Assembly (NCBI GenBank): GCA_937910975.1
Contig: CALEMZ010000027.1
Location: 1-18,705, forward strand
Length of the DNA: 18,705 bases
Direction: 5' to 3'
Origin: an uncultured Pseudorhodobacter sp.
GTDB lineage: Bacteria; Pseudomonadota; Alphaproteobacteria; Rhodobacterales; Rhodobacteraceae
How positions within the stretch are numbered: the first letter of the stretch is position 1; every line of letters begins with the position of its first letter. The notes beneath the pieces were generated by a model. The model saw only the letters and a program-made list of their open reading frames with translations. It made no database searches and was not told where the DNA came from. Made by a program: the position numbers and the translations under genes. Positions 1-6,257 of the stretch are shown here, piece after piece.

Positions 1-1
1 C

Positions 2-310
2 GGTGGCTTTGTCGTTATTCAGCTGGCGATGGATAACGCCGTTTCCATGGCCGCCGCCCGCACCAAGGGTATCACATCCGAGGTGGCAGGCCGCGCCGAA
101 GTGCTGGTGGTGCCGGGCATCGACGCGGGCAATATGCTGGCCAAACAGCTCACCTATATCAGCCATGCCGAGGCGGCGGGGCTGGTCATGGGCGCGCGCG
201 TTCCTGTCATCCTCAACTCTCGCGCTGATAGCTCTATGGCGCGGCTCGCCTCTTGCGCCGTGGCTGCCGTGCATCACGCGCGGATGCAAAGCCTGAAGGA
301 TTTGTCATGA
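2..310 (+). CDS. Phosphate acetyltransferase, C-terminal part (5' end outside window)
   Basis: Only the last 102 residues are present; the frame is open to the window edge. They read as the C-terminal half of the phosphate acetyl/butyryltransferase fold (PTA_PTB family), with the characteristic stretch GNMLAKQLTYISHAEAAG followed by GARVPVILNSRADS and a closing helix rich in Ala/Val. Family members transfer acetyl (or butyryl) between CoA and phosphate. In Rhodobacteraceae such proteins are found alone, fused behind an enoyl-CoA-hydratase-like domain, or beside the sulfoacetaldehyde acetyltransferase gene xsc. The missing 5' part would decide between these. The stop codon overlaps the next start by 4 bp (ATGA at 307-310), which suggests translational coupling with the TIM-barrel gene. 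Family assignment is firm; the substrate is not known. Confidence 0.85.
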   Translation, partial: GGFVVIQLAMDNAVSMAAARTKGITSEVAGRAEVLVVPGIDAGNMLAKQLTYISHAEAAGLVMGARVPVILNSRADSSMARLASCAVAAVHHARMQSLKDLS

Positions 311-1122
311 CCCTGCCCACCCTCGGCGCCGCCCTCACGCTTGATATGCTGGCCCTGCACCGCGACTGGATGCTATCGGCCCCGCGTGACCTTGAACTGC
401 AAAGCTTCTGCCTGCCGCATGTGCTTAACGGCGATCTTGCGACCCCGCTGGCGCGCGCGAGCAAACTGATCGACGGGCTGACAGGGCGCATCGGCATCCA
501 TGGCCCCTATATCGGCTTTAGCCTTGATAGCGCCGATCCCGATGTCGCCCTGATCGTGCAGGCGCGGATGCTCAAGGCGCTGGAGGTCTGCGAGGCGCTG
601 GGGGCCACGCAAATGGTCATCCACTCGCCCCTCACCGCATGGGACCACAGTGAGCATCAAATTGACCCCTATGCACCGCTGATCCAGATTGAGCGGCTGC
701 GTTTTATCCTTGGCCCGGTTTTGAAACGCGCTGAGGATAGCGGTGTTACCCTTGTGCTGGAGAATATCGAAGATGTGGACCCAGGCGCGCGCTGCCGCAT
801 GGTTGATGCGCTGAAATCCCCGGCGCTGAAAGCGTCGCTTGATACTGGCCACGCGCAATGGGCCCATGTCACTGCCGGCGCGCCGCCGGTGGATGCCTAT
901 GTCTTGGCCGCTGGAAAGAGGTTGGAACATGTGCATCTTCAAGACAGCGACGGCTTTGCCGACCGCCATTGGCATCCCGGCGATGGCCCACTGAACTGGC
1001 TCGCCATTTTTGCGGCTTTGCGCGCGCTGCCCAAGATGCCGCGCCTGATCTTGGAGGTGAACGATCTGCGCAATGTCACCCGAGGTGCGGCGAACCTTTT
1101 GGCGATGGGGCTGGCCGAGTAG
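307..1122 (+). CDS. Sugar phosphate isomerase/epimerase (xylose isomerase-like TIM barrel)
   Basis: A 271-residue protein of the AP-endonuclease-2/xylose-isomerase-like TIM-barrel family. Likely metal-binding and catalytic residues sit at barrel-strand ends: Glu152 (LVLENIED), Asp179 and His182 (LDTGHAQ), His208/His210 (HVHLQDSDG) and Glu250 (LILEVND), the usual E-D/H-H-E pattern. IHGPY at 64-68 and VIHSP at 104-108 are further family-like strands. The start is the ATG at 307, inside the upstream stop codon; an in-frame ATG at 253 would overlap the acetyltransferase by about 58 bp and the protein signature begins only after 307. Overlap with the acetyltransferase gene suggests that both act on one carbon source, but nothing identifies the sugar. 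Relatives include IolE/IolI-type and hydroxypyruvate-isomerase-type enzymes, so the reaction is open. Confidence 0.8.
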   Translation: MTLPTLGAALTLDMLALHRDWMLSAPRDLELQSFCLPHVLNGDLATPLARASKLIDGLTGRIGIHGPYIGFSLDSADPDVALIVQARMLKALEVCEALGATQMVIHSPLTAWDHSEHQIDPYAPLIQIERLRFILGPVLKRAEDSGVTLVLENIEDVDPGARCRMVDALKSPALKASLDTGHAQWAHVTAGAPPVDAYVLAAGKRLEHVHLQDSDGFADRHWHPGDGPLNWLAIFAALRALPKMPRLILEVNDLRNVTRGAANLLAMGLAE

Positions 1123-1128
1123 CACCGC

Positions 1129-1147
1129 GCGCACGAACCCTGTGCGC
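1129..1147 (+). terminator. Short GC hairpin after the TIM-barrel gene
   Basis: GCGCAC (1129-1134) pairs with GTGCGC (1142-1147) across a 7-nt loop, 6 bp after the stop codon of the epimerase gene. There is no T-run, so it is at most a weak or Rho-assisted transcription end or a 3'-end stabiliser. The rest of the 160-bp gap up to the next start holds no clear promoter. Confidence 0.3.
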
Positions 1148-1282
1148 AGCGGGTCGTTGGCTGTGATGACTTCCTTGCCTGCCACCATGAGGCCACCGAT
1201 TGTAATAGGTACAAAATTCCGGGGTCGGAGGCATTGATCCACGCGCAGCGCCATGGTCAGACTGGCAAAACGGAGGCGTATC

Positions 1283-2269
1283 ATGCGTATTTTTATCAAT
1301 GGATTTGGGCGGATCGGGCGGTCGGTTCTGCGTGCCTATTTACAGACGCCCGACCGTTGGCCGGGGGTGGAAGTGGTGGGCATCAATGATATTGCCACGC
1401 CAGAAATGTGCGCCTACCTTTTTGAATTTGATAGTGTTTTTGGCCCGTGGCGCGGCGCGGTCGCGCTGGAGGCTGAGGCCTTGGTGATTGACGGGCAGCG
1501 CATCCCCCTGCACCGGGTCGCTGACATTTCCTCGCTGGATCTGCGCGGGGTGGATTTGGTGATGGAATGTACCGGGCGCGCGGATGGCCGTGAAATGGCA
1601 GCGCGTGGTGCGCGGGCCGGGGCTGCGCGGGTGCTGGTGTCCGGCCCGTCCAATGCGGCGGATTATACGGTGGTGCTGGGGGCCAATGAGGCGGGGCTTT
1701 TGCCCTCTCATCGCATCATTTCCAACGCCTCATGCACCACTAATGCGCTGGCCCCACTGGTCGCCCTGATTGAGGCGGAATGGGGGGTTGTGACCGGCTC
1801 CATGACCACGATCCACTGCTATACCGGCAGCCAGCCGACGGTGGACGCGCCTGCCGCCGATTTTGCGCGCAGCCGGGCGGCGGCGATTTCAATGGTGCCG
1901 ACCACCACCTCGGCGCAGCGGTTGCTTGACCATGTGCTGCCCGATCTGGCAGGGCGGATCGAGGGATCGGCGGTGCGGGTGCCGGTGGCGAGCGTTTCAG
2001 CCGTGGATCTTGCGGTGATGACCGCGCGGCCTGCGACGGTGGACGCGGTGAACGCGGCCTTTCGTGCGGCAGGCGGGGTGATTGGGGCGACCGACAAGGC
2101 GCTGGTATCCACCGATCTGCGAGCGCGGCGCGAAAGCATTGTGATGGCCTGCCCCGAAACCCGGATCACGCGCGGCGGCATGCTGCGGGTGTTTGGCTGG
2201 TATGACAACGAATGGGGTTTTTCCAACCGGATGCTGGATATGGCGATGATCTTGGGGCGCATGGCGTGA
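1283..2269 (+). CDS. Glyceraldehyde-3-phosphate dehydrogenase-like protein (possibly Epd-like)
   Basis: A 328-residue dehydrogenase of the GAPDH family. The N-terminus has the NAD-binding start INGFGRIGR (residues 5-13). The catalytic segment NASCTTN carries Cys151, with His178 in TTIHCYTG, Arg232 in VRVPVASVSAVDL and the C-terminal WYDNEWGFSNRM. The start is the ATG at 1283, preceded by GGAGG at 1272-1276. The loop after the catalytic His departs from ordinary glycolytic GAPDH: the usual lysine-containing DAPHKDLRRARAA is here DAPAADFARSRAA, and PTSTGAAKA is PTTTSAQRL. It may therefore be a secondary GAPDH or an erythrose-4-phosphate dehydrogenase-like enzyme. Its stop overlaps the GTG start of a kinase gene by 4 bp. 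Family is certain; substrate is inferred and uncertain. Confidence 0.9.
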   Translation: MRIFINGFGRIGRSVLRAYLQTPDRWPGVEVVGINDIATPEMCAYLFEFDSVFGPWRGAVALEAEALVIDGQRIPLHRVADISSLDLRGVDLVMECTGRADGREMAARGARAGAARVLVSGPSNAADYTVVLGANEAGLLPSHRIISNASCTTNALAPLVALIEAEWGVVTGSMTTIHCYTGSQPTVDAPAADFARSRAAAISMVPTTTSAQRLLDHVLPDLAGRIEGSAVRVPVASVSAVDLAVMTARPATVDAVNAAFRAAGGVIGATDKALVSTDLRARRESIVMACPETRITRGGMLRVFGWYDNEWGFSNRMLDMAMILGRMA

Positions 2270-2880
2270 GCGCCGATCTGGACCAGGTTTGTGCCGCGAT
2301 TGCAGCCCATAGCACTGCCCCCGGCGCGCGAATGCTGGTGGCTGTTGCCGGGCCGCCGGGGGCAGGAAAATCCACCTTGGCTGAGGCGCTCGCCTCCCGG
2401 ATTGAGGGGGCCGCCGTGGTGCCGATGGATGGGTTCCATCTTGATAATTCGATCCTTGCCGCGCGGGGGTTGACCGCCCGCAAAGGCGCGCCGGAGACGT
2501 TTGATGTGGCCGGGTTTGCCGCCTTGCTGGCGCGGCTGAAAACCGAGCCTGAGGTCGTGATCCCGTTGTTTGACCGGATGCGTGATGCGGCGGTGGCGGG
2601 GGCCGCCGTCATCGGGCCTGCGGATCGGGTCTTGATCATTGAGGGCAACTATTTGCTGCTGGATGAGGCCCCTTGGCACGCGCTTGCGCCGCTGTGGGAT
2701 TTAACCGTGCAGATCGCGGTGCCACTGCCTGTGCTGGAGGCTCGGTTGATTGCACGCTGGCGCGAGCTTGGCCACAGTGATGAGGCTGCCAAGGCCCGCG
2801 CCCTAGGCAATGACATTCCGAACGCGCAGCGGGTTCTGGCGGGCTCTGCCAAGGCTGATCTGGTGGTGGCCCAAGGGTGA
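2266..2880 (+). CDS. P-loop nucleoside/sugar kinase family protein (YggC/FrcK/uridine-kinase-like)
   Basis: A 204-residue kinase with Walker A GPPGAGKS at residues 29-36, then VVPMDGFHLDN, the signature shared by pantothenate kinase, uridine kinase and the uncharacterised YggC/FrcK group. It continues with PLFDRMRDAAV, VLIIEGNYLLLDE and a C-terminal Arg-rich LID-type region (RLIARWRELGHS). I chose the GTG at 2266, which overlaps the upstream TGA as GTGA; the in-frame ATG at 2212 would extend 54 bp into the dehydrogenase gene. Known relatives phosphorylate nucleosides, pantothenate or possibly sugars; FrcK accompanies a fructose ABC transporter in rhizobia. Coupling to a GAPDH-like gene suggests a phosphorylated short-chain sugar or aldehyde, which is inference only. 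Confidence 0.8.
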   Translation: MSADLDQVCAAIAAHSTAPGARMLVAVAGPPGAGKSTLAEALASRIEGAAVVPMDGFHLDNSILAARGLTARKGAPETFDVAGFAALLARLKTEPEVVIPLFDRMRDAAVAGAAVIGPADRVLIIEGNYLLLDEAPWHALAPLWDLTVQIAVPLPVLEARLIARWRELGHSDEAAKARALGNDIPNAQRVLAGSAKADLVVAQG

Positions 2881-3039
2881 AAGAACTTCCAGGTGTGCCT
2901 GTTTTGCCCTGTAGCCCTATGAATTTTTTTACCCGATAGGACCGCGCGACCAGTACTTTGCACTGCTTGCACCGCTGCAAAAATGATGCCACCTTGCAGC
3001 CCAATCCGCGTAACGCGGCAATCTCGGAAAGGCACGGCT
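2881..3039. promoter_or_regulatory. Intergenic region with LacI-type operator-like inverted repeat
   Basis: This 159-bp gap precedes the aldo/keto reductase gene. At 2967-2980 lies TTGCACCGCTGCAA, a perfect 5-4-5 inverted repeat, with another TTGCAC at 2958-2963. The larger arms TTTGCA (2957-2962) and TGCAAA (2976-2981) are also symmetric. The half-site resembles LacI/GalR-family operators. No regulator gene of that family is in the window. I do not see a convincing terminator for the upstream kinase; a run of seven T at about 2924-2930 has no stable stem before it. Confidence 0.3.
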
Positions 3040-4083
3040 ATGAAACAGATCCCCCTCGGTTCAACAGGGCTTATGGTTTCGGAATATTGCCTGGGTACGA
3101 TGACCTGGGGCTCGCAAAACACCGAGAGCGAGGGGCATGACCAGATTGCCATGGCGCTGGAGCATGAGGTGAACTTCTGGGATACGGCGGAAATGTACCC
3201 AACCAACCCGGTGCGCGCCGAAACTATTGGTGGCACCGAAAAGGTGATCGGCAATTGGTTTGCGCGCAATGGCGGGCGTGACAAGGTAGTTCTTGCGACC
3301 AAGATCACGGGCGAGGGCAACGGCTTTGTTCGTGATGGCGCACCGGTGACGGGGGCCAACCTGCGCGAAGCCGTCGAGGCGTCGTTGGGCCGTCTGAAAA
3401 CGGATTACATTGACCTGTTTCAACTGCATTGGCCCAATCGCGGCTCTTATCATTTCCGCAAGAGGTGGACCTATGCGCCGCAGACCACCGCCCCGGAAGT
3501 GATCTTCGCGAATATGACGGATGTGCTGCAAACGGCGGGCGAACTGGTGGCGGAAGGCAAAATCCGTGCGATTGGCCTGTCGAATGAAAGCGTGTGGGGG
3601 GCGACGAATTGGGTGCGGCTGGCGGCTGCGATGAATTTGCCGCGCATGGCCGCGGTTCAAAATGAATATTCCTTGCTGTGCCGTCAGTTCGATACGGATT
3701 GGGCAGAGTTTGCCGCGATGGAAAACATGCCGTTGCTGGCGTTCTCGCCTTTGGCCGCAGGGCTTCTGACGGGTAAATATGCGGGTGGGGTGATCCCGGA
3801 TGGCACGCGGCGGGTCTACACGCCCGAACTGGGTGGGCGGGTGACGCCGCAGGTGTTTGAAGCCGTTGCCGCCTATCTGGGGGTGGCTGCGCGTCACGGG
3901 CTGAACCCGGCGCAGATGGCACTGTCTTTCGTGCGGCACAGGCCTTTCCCCGTGATCCCGATCATCGGGGCGAGCAATCTGGAACAGTTGCGCACCAATA
4001 TCGCCGCAGCCGATCTGGTGCTGTCGGAAGAGGTGTTGGCCGATATCGACACCACGCATCGCCATTTTCCCGCGCCGTTCTAA
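3040..4083 (+). CDS. Tas-type aldo/keto reductase
   Basis: A 347-residue NAD(P)H-dependent aldo/keto reductase, close in length to E. coli Tas. The catalytic tetrad can be placed: Asp48 and Tyr53 (WDTAEMYP), Lys88 (LATKITG) and His130 (LFQLHWPNRG). The C-terminal cofactor segment PVIPIIGASNLEQLRTNI is also typical. The ATG at 3040 follows GGAAAGG at 3026-3032; the in-frame upstream ATGs at 2983 and 2986 lack this spacing and would add residues unlike the family. Family members reduce aldehydes or ketones in the cytoplasm; the natural substrate is usually unknown. The stop is one base before the next candidate start, so the following lipoprotein gene is probably cotranscribed. Confidence 0.9.
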   Translation: MKQIPLGSTGLMVSEYCLGTMTWGSQNTESEGHDQIAMALEHEVNFWDTAEMYPTNPVRAETIGGTEKVIGNWFARNGGRDKVVLATKITGEGNGFVRDGAPVTGANLREAVEASLGRLKTDYIDLFQLHWPNRGSYHFRKRWTYAPQTTAPEVIFANMTDVLQTAGELVAEGKIRAIGLSNESVWGATNWVRLAAAMNLPRMAAVQNEYSLLCRQFDTDWAEFAAMENMPLLAFSPLAAGLLTGKYAGGVIPDGTRRVYTPELGGRVTPQVFEAVAAYLGVAARHGLNPAQMALSFVRHRPFPVIPIIGASNLEQLRTNIAAADLVLSEEVLADIDTTHRHFPAPF

Positions 4084-4084
4084 G

Positions 4085-4618
4085 GTGAACGCGCGGGCTA
4101 AGTTGAAAGCGTGCGGCATGGTGAGGGGCATTGGCGCGCTTGCCTTGGCGCTCGCCTTGGCCGGATGCCAGCTTGGCGGTATGGGCGGGCAGGGCAGCGA
4201 TATCGCCAGTCCGGCGGCATTGTCAGGCCCGGCAGTTGAGGTGACAGCTTTGCCCCCATTGGGTGCATCGGCCCCTGTGGCGACCGCTGATGCCATCCCG
4301 GACAGCCCCAAGCCTGCGTCGGAAACCGTGCAAGCCGCCCCACCACCACAGGCCACGCCAATCATACCGCCCGAGGCCAAATCCCTCGCACAGATCGCTT
4401 GCGAAAAGCGAAAGGGGCGATTTGTGTCTCTGGGTCGGTCTGGCGCGATGGCCTGCCAGTTTCTCACCCGTGATAGCGGCAAGCAATGCCGCCGAGAGAG
4501 CGATTGCGATGGGGCCTGCCTTGCCCGATCCGGCACCTGTTCGCCGGTTAAGCCGTTGCTGGGGTGTAATTTGATATTGCAAAATGACGGGCGGCAAGTG
4601 GAATTATGTATCGACTGA
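4085..4618 (+). CDS. Cysteine-rich lipoprotein, function unknown
   Basis: A 177-residue protein with a hydrophobic leader (GALALALALAGC) ending in a lipobox with Cys28 as the predicted lipidated residue. A Pro/Ala-rich linker of about 70 residues follows, then a compact C-terminal domain of about 72 residues containing eight cysteines (ACEKR, MACQF, KQCRR, SDCDG, GACLA, GTCSP, LGCNL, ELCID). Eight cysteines in an exported domain suggest up to four disulfides. The GTG at 4085 directly follows the reductase stop; an ATG at 4118 gives a shorter but complete lipoprotein signal (Cys17) and may be the true start. It overlaps the lipocalin gene by 13 bp. I do not recognise a characterised family; similar proteins seem to occur in other Rhodobacteraceae (recollection, not searched). 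Confidence 0.75.
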   Translation: MNARAKLKACGMVRGIGALALALALAGCQLGGMGGQGSDIASPAALSGPAVEVTALPPLGASAPVATADAIPDSPKPASETVQAAPPPQATPIIPPEAKSLAQIACEKRKGRFVSLGRSGAMACQFLTRDSGKQCRRESDCDGACLARSGTCSPVKPLLGCNLILQNDGRQVELCID

Positions 4619-5094
4619 TCACGCTTTTGCTGCTCGCTGGCTGTGCTGCCACGACGCCTGCCGAGGGGTTTCGCTATCCGGGCAAGCAGATATATTCCAA
4701 CGCGGTGCTGGAAAACGCGCGGCTTGCGGGGCGCTGGGTGCAGGTGGCGGAATTCGCCACCGCTGATGCGGCACAGTGCAAGCTGGGCGGGGCGGAGTTG
4801 ACACAGACACCGACAGGATTGACGCTGGCGGCAAGGCTGTGCCTCAACGGCACCTCCACCAGCTTTTCAGGCCCGTTGCGGGCCAGCGGGCCGGGCCGCT
4901 TTTCCCCGCCAAAGGGCGAGCCGTGGTGGGTGGTCTGGGCCGATGTTGGATACCGGACGCTTGTGATCGGCACGCCCTCAGGGCGGTTTGGTTTCATCCT
5001 GAACCGTGATGGCGGCTTGCCCGAAGACCGTTTGCGCGCCGCGCGTGAGGTGTTGGAGTGGAACGGCTATAACCTTGCGATGCTTCGGTACTAA
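4606..5094 (+). CDS. Bacterial lipocalin lipoprotein (Blc-like)
   Basis: A 162-residue protein with a short lipoprotein signal LLLLAGC (Cys13) and a lipocalin body. The lipocalin GxW motif is seen as AGRWVQVAEF. The strand pattern runs through LTLAARLCLNGT, WWVVWADVGYRTLVIG and FGFILNRDGGLPEDRLRAAREVLEWNGYN, the usual C-terminal helix of the Blc family. It is slightly shorter than E. coli Blc (177). Blc-type proteins sit on the inner face of the outer membrane and bind fatty acids or lysophospholipids. The start overlaps the cysteine-rich lipoprotein gene by 13 bp, so the two are probably expressed together. The stop TAA overlaps the stop of the convergent XRE gene. Confidence 0.8.
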   Translation: MYRLITLLLLAGCAATTPAEGFRYPGKQIYSNAVLENARLAGRWVQVAEFATADAAQCKLGGAELTQTPTGLTLAARLCLNGTSTSFSGPLRASGPGRFSPPKGEPWWVVWADVGYRTLVIGTPSGRFGFILNRDGGLPEDRLRAAREVLEWNGYNLAMLRY

Positions 5095-5948
5095 AGGCTG
5101 GCGCGCAGGGCACGTAGATGGGCGGCCACATCGCGCGCGCCAAGGGCGGCTTCGCGCACCAGCCAATCGAAGTGCTGGATCAGGCTTTCCACGCGAATGG
5201 AATCTCGGAAGGCAAGGTAGTGGCGGCCCAGATAGATCACCGCCAAAAGTGGGCCAAATACCGTGACCGGGGCTGAAAACACCCGCCGCGCATCGAACAG
5301 ATAGAGCCGGAGCGACGGATAAAGCTGCTCAGTGAGCGCGATCATCCTATCCAGCTGCTCTTTGCGCAGTGCCAGTGGCAGGCCGTGATAATAGCCGCTG
5401 GCCTCGGCAAAGGCAGTCAACTCATGCATTGGCAGCGCAATTTCATAGTCCGACCGCGCCGCTCGCATCCAATCCAGCCGATCGCGCGAAGCCCCGATGG
5501 CCTGATCGGTGCTTTTGCCCAGATGCGGGTCATACTCCCAACGCAGCATGGCATCGGTCTTGAGCATATCGGGCAGGGTCGCAGGCACATGGCGGATCTT
5601 GTAGCCAGCCGCCTCACGGTGCCAGTTGAAAATTTGCTCATCAATCAGCGCACGGGGCGCCTCGGTCAGTGCAAGCGAGGCTGCAAGCAGTTCGGCCCCC
5701 ATCTCGGGCCGCTCCGTTAGCCCCAAAAGCCAATCGGCACTGACTCGCAACGCTTTGGCACATTCGGCCACCACCTGCGCATTGGGCAGGCGGGTGCCGC
5801 CATCGGTCAACAATTGCGAAATGGTGGAGCGATCCACCCCGATAGCGCGGGCCAGACCCGCCTGTGAGATCGAGGCTGCCGCCATGCCCGTGGCGAGACG
5901 ACCACGAAATAAGAGGGCGCGATCTCTTTTGTTTGGTTTGCTCTGCAT
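5091..5948 (-). CDS. XRE-family transcriptional regulator with long C-terminal domain
   Basis: A 285-residue protein. Residues about 14-78 form a Cro/C1-type helix-turn-helix: SQAGLARAIGVDRSTISQLL is the helix-turn-helix core, followed by LPNAQVVAECAKALRVSADWLLGLTERPE. The remaining 200 residues lack a motif I can name. They contain WEYDPHLGKSTDQ, YYHGLPLALRKEQLDR and FDARRVFSAPVTVFGPLLAVIYLGRHYLAF, which suggests a ligand-binding or dimerisation domain. The start is the ATG at 5946-5948; upstream in-frame codons run into the divergent gene and look noncoding. The gene is divergent from a DUF2061-desaturase-EamA cluster, which is its most likely target besides itself. It is tail-to-tail with the lipocalin gene with a 4-bp overlap. 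Confidence 0.85.
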   Translation of the reverse strand: MQSKPNKRDRALLFRGRLATGMAAASISQAGLARAIGVDRSTISQLLTDGGTRLPNAQVVAECAKALRVSADWLLGLTERPEMGAELLAASLALTEAPRALIDEQIFNWHREAAGYKIRHVPATLPDMLKTDAMLRWEYDPHLGKSTDQAIGASRDRLDWMRAARSDYEIALPMHELTAFAEASGYYHGLPLALRKEQLDRMIALTEQLYPSLRLYLFDARRVFSAPVTVFGPLLAVIYLGRHYLAFRDSIRVESLIQHFDWLVREAALGARDVAAHLRALRASL

Positions 5949-6049
5949 TGGTGATAATTCTAAACAATGTTCCAAAAATATTGCGCATATGCAGACTACC
6001 GCAACAGACGCGATGGCGCTATCCACAATCACAACCCAAGGAGTGATTG
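5949..6049. promoter_or_regulatory. Divergent promoter region between the XRE gene and the DUF2061 cluster
   Basis: These 101 bp separate divergent starts and are more AT-rich than the flanks. They contain GCATATGC (5985-5992, perfect palindrome) and AACAATGTT (5963-5971, palindromic around one base), both plausible sites for the XRE protein. The AT-rich stretch at about 5954-5980 reads on the minus strand as a weak -10 region for the regulator gene. A strong AAGGAG (6038-6043) lies 6 bp before the ATG at 6050. Confidence 0.4.
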
Positions 6050-6256
6050 ATGGAAACCCGCCGCCGAAGTTTGGTAAAAGCGAGTGTCTGGCAAGGGCTT
6101 GGCCTGTTGTCGATGATGCTGATCGGCTGGCTTGTGACGGGATCGATGGCCGTGGCAGGCGGGCTGGCGGCGGCAAATACGGTGGTTGGATTTGCGGCCT
6201 ATCTGCTGCATGAGCGACTTTGGGCACGGATCGCGTGGGGAAAGGTTGGGGCATAA
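6050..6256 (+). CDS. DUF2061-family small membrane protein
   Basis: A 68-residue protein with two predicted transmembrane helices: SVWQGLGLLSMMLIGWLVTG, then a segment of similar length ending in VVGFAAYLLHERLW, followed by ARIAWG. This is the layout of the DUF2061 domain (small inner-membrane proteins of unknown function, also found fused to other enzymes). The ATG at 6050 has an excellent Shine-Dalgarno AAGGAG; a TTG codon at 6047 is a less likely start. One base separates its stop from the desaturase start, so the two are almost certainly translated from one mRNA, and it may be a partner or membrane anchor for that enzyme (inference). Confidence 0.75.
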   Translation: METRRRSLVKASVWQGLGLLSMMLIGWLVTGSMAVAGGLAAANTVVGFAAYLLHERLWARIAWGKVGA

Positions 6257-6257
6257 G

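Noticed and set aside
373..1299. Open frame of 308 codons on the minus strand
   Set aside because: Most of it is antisense to the TIM-barrel gene and it shows no motif. Only the part in the intergenic gap was kept as a weak observation.
3061..4536. Long open frame of about 491 codons on the minus strand
   Set aside because: It is antisense to the aldo/keto reductase and lipoprotein genes, both with clear motifs. The translation has no recognisable domain.
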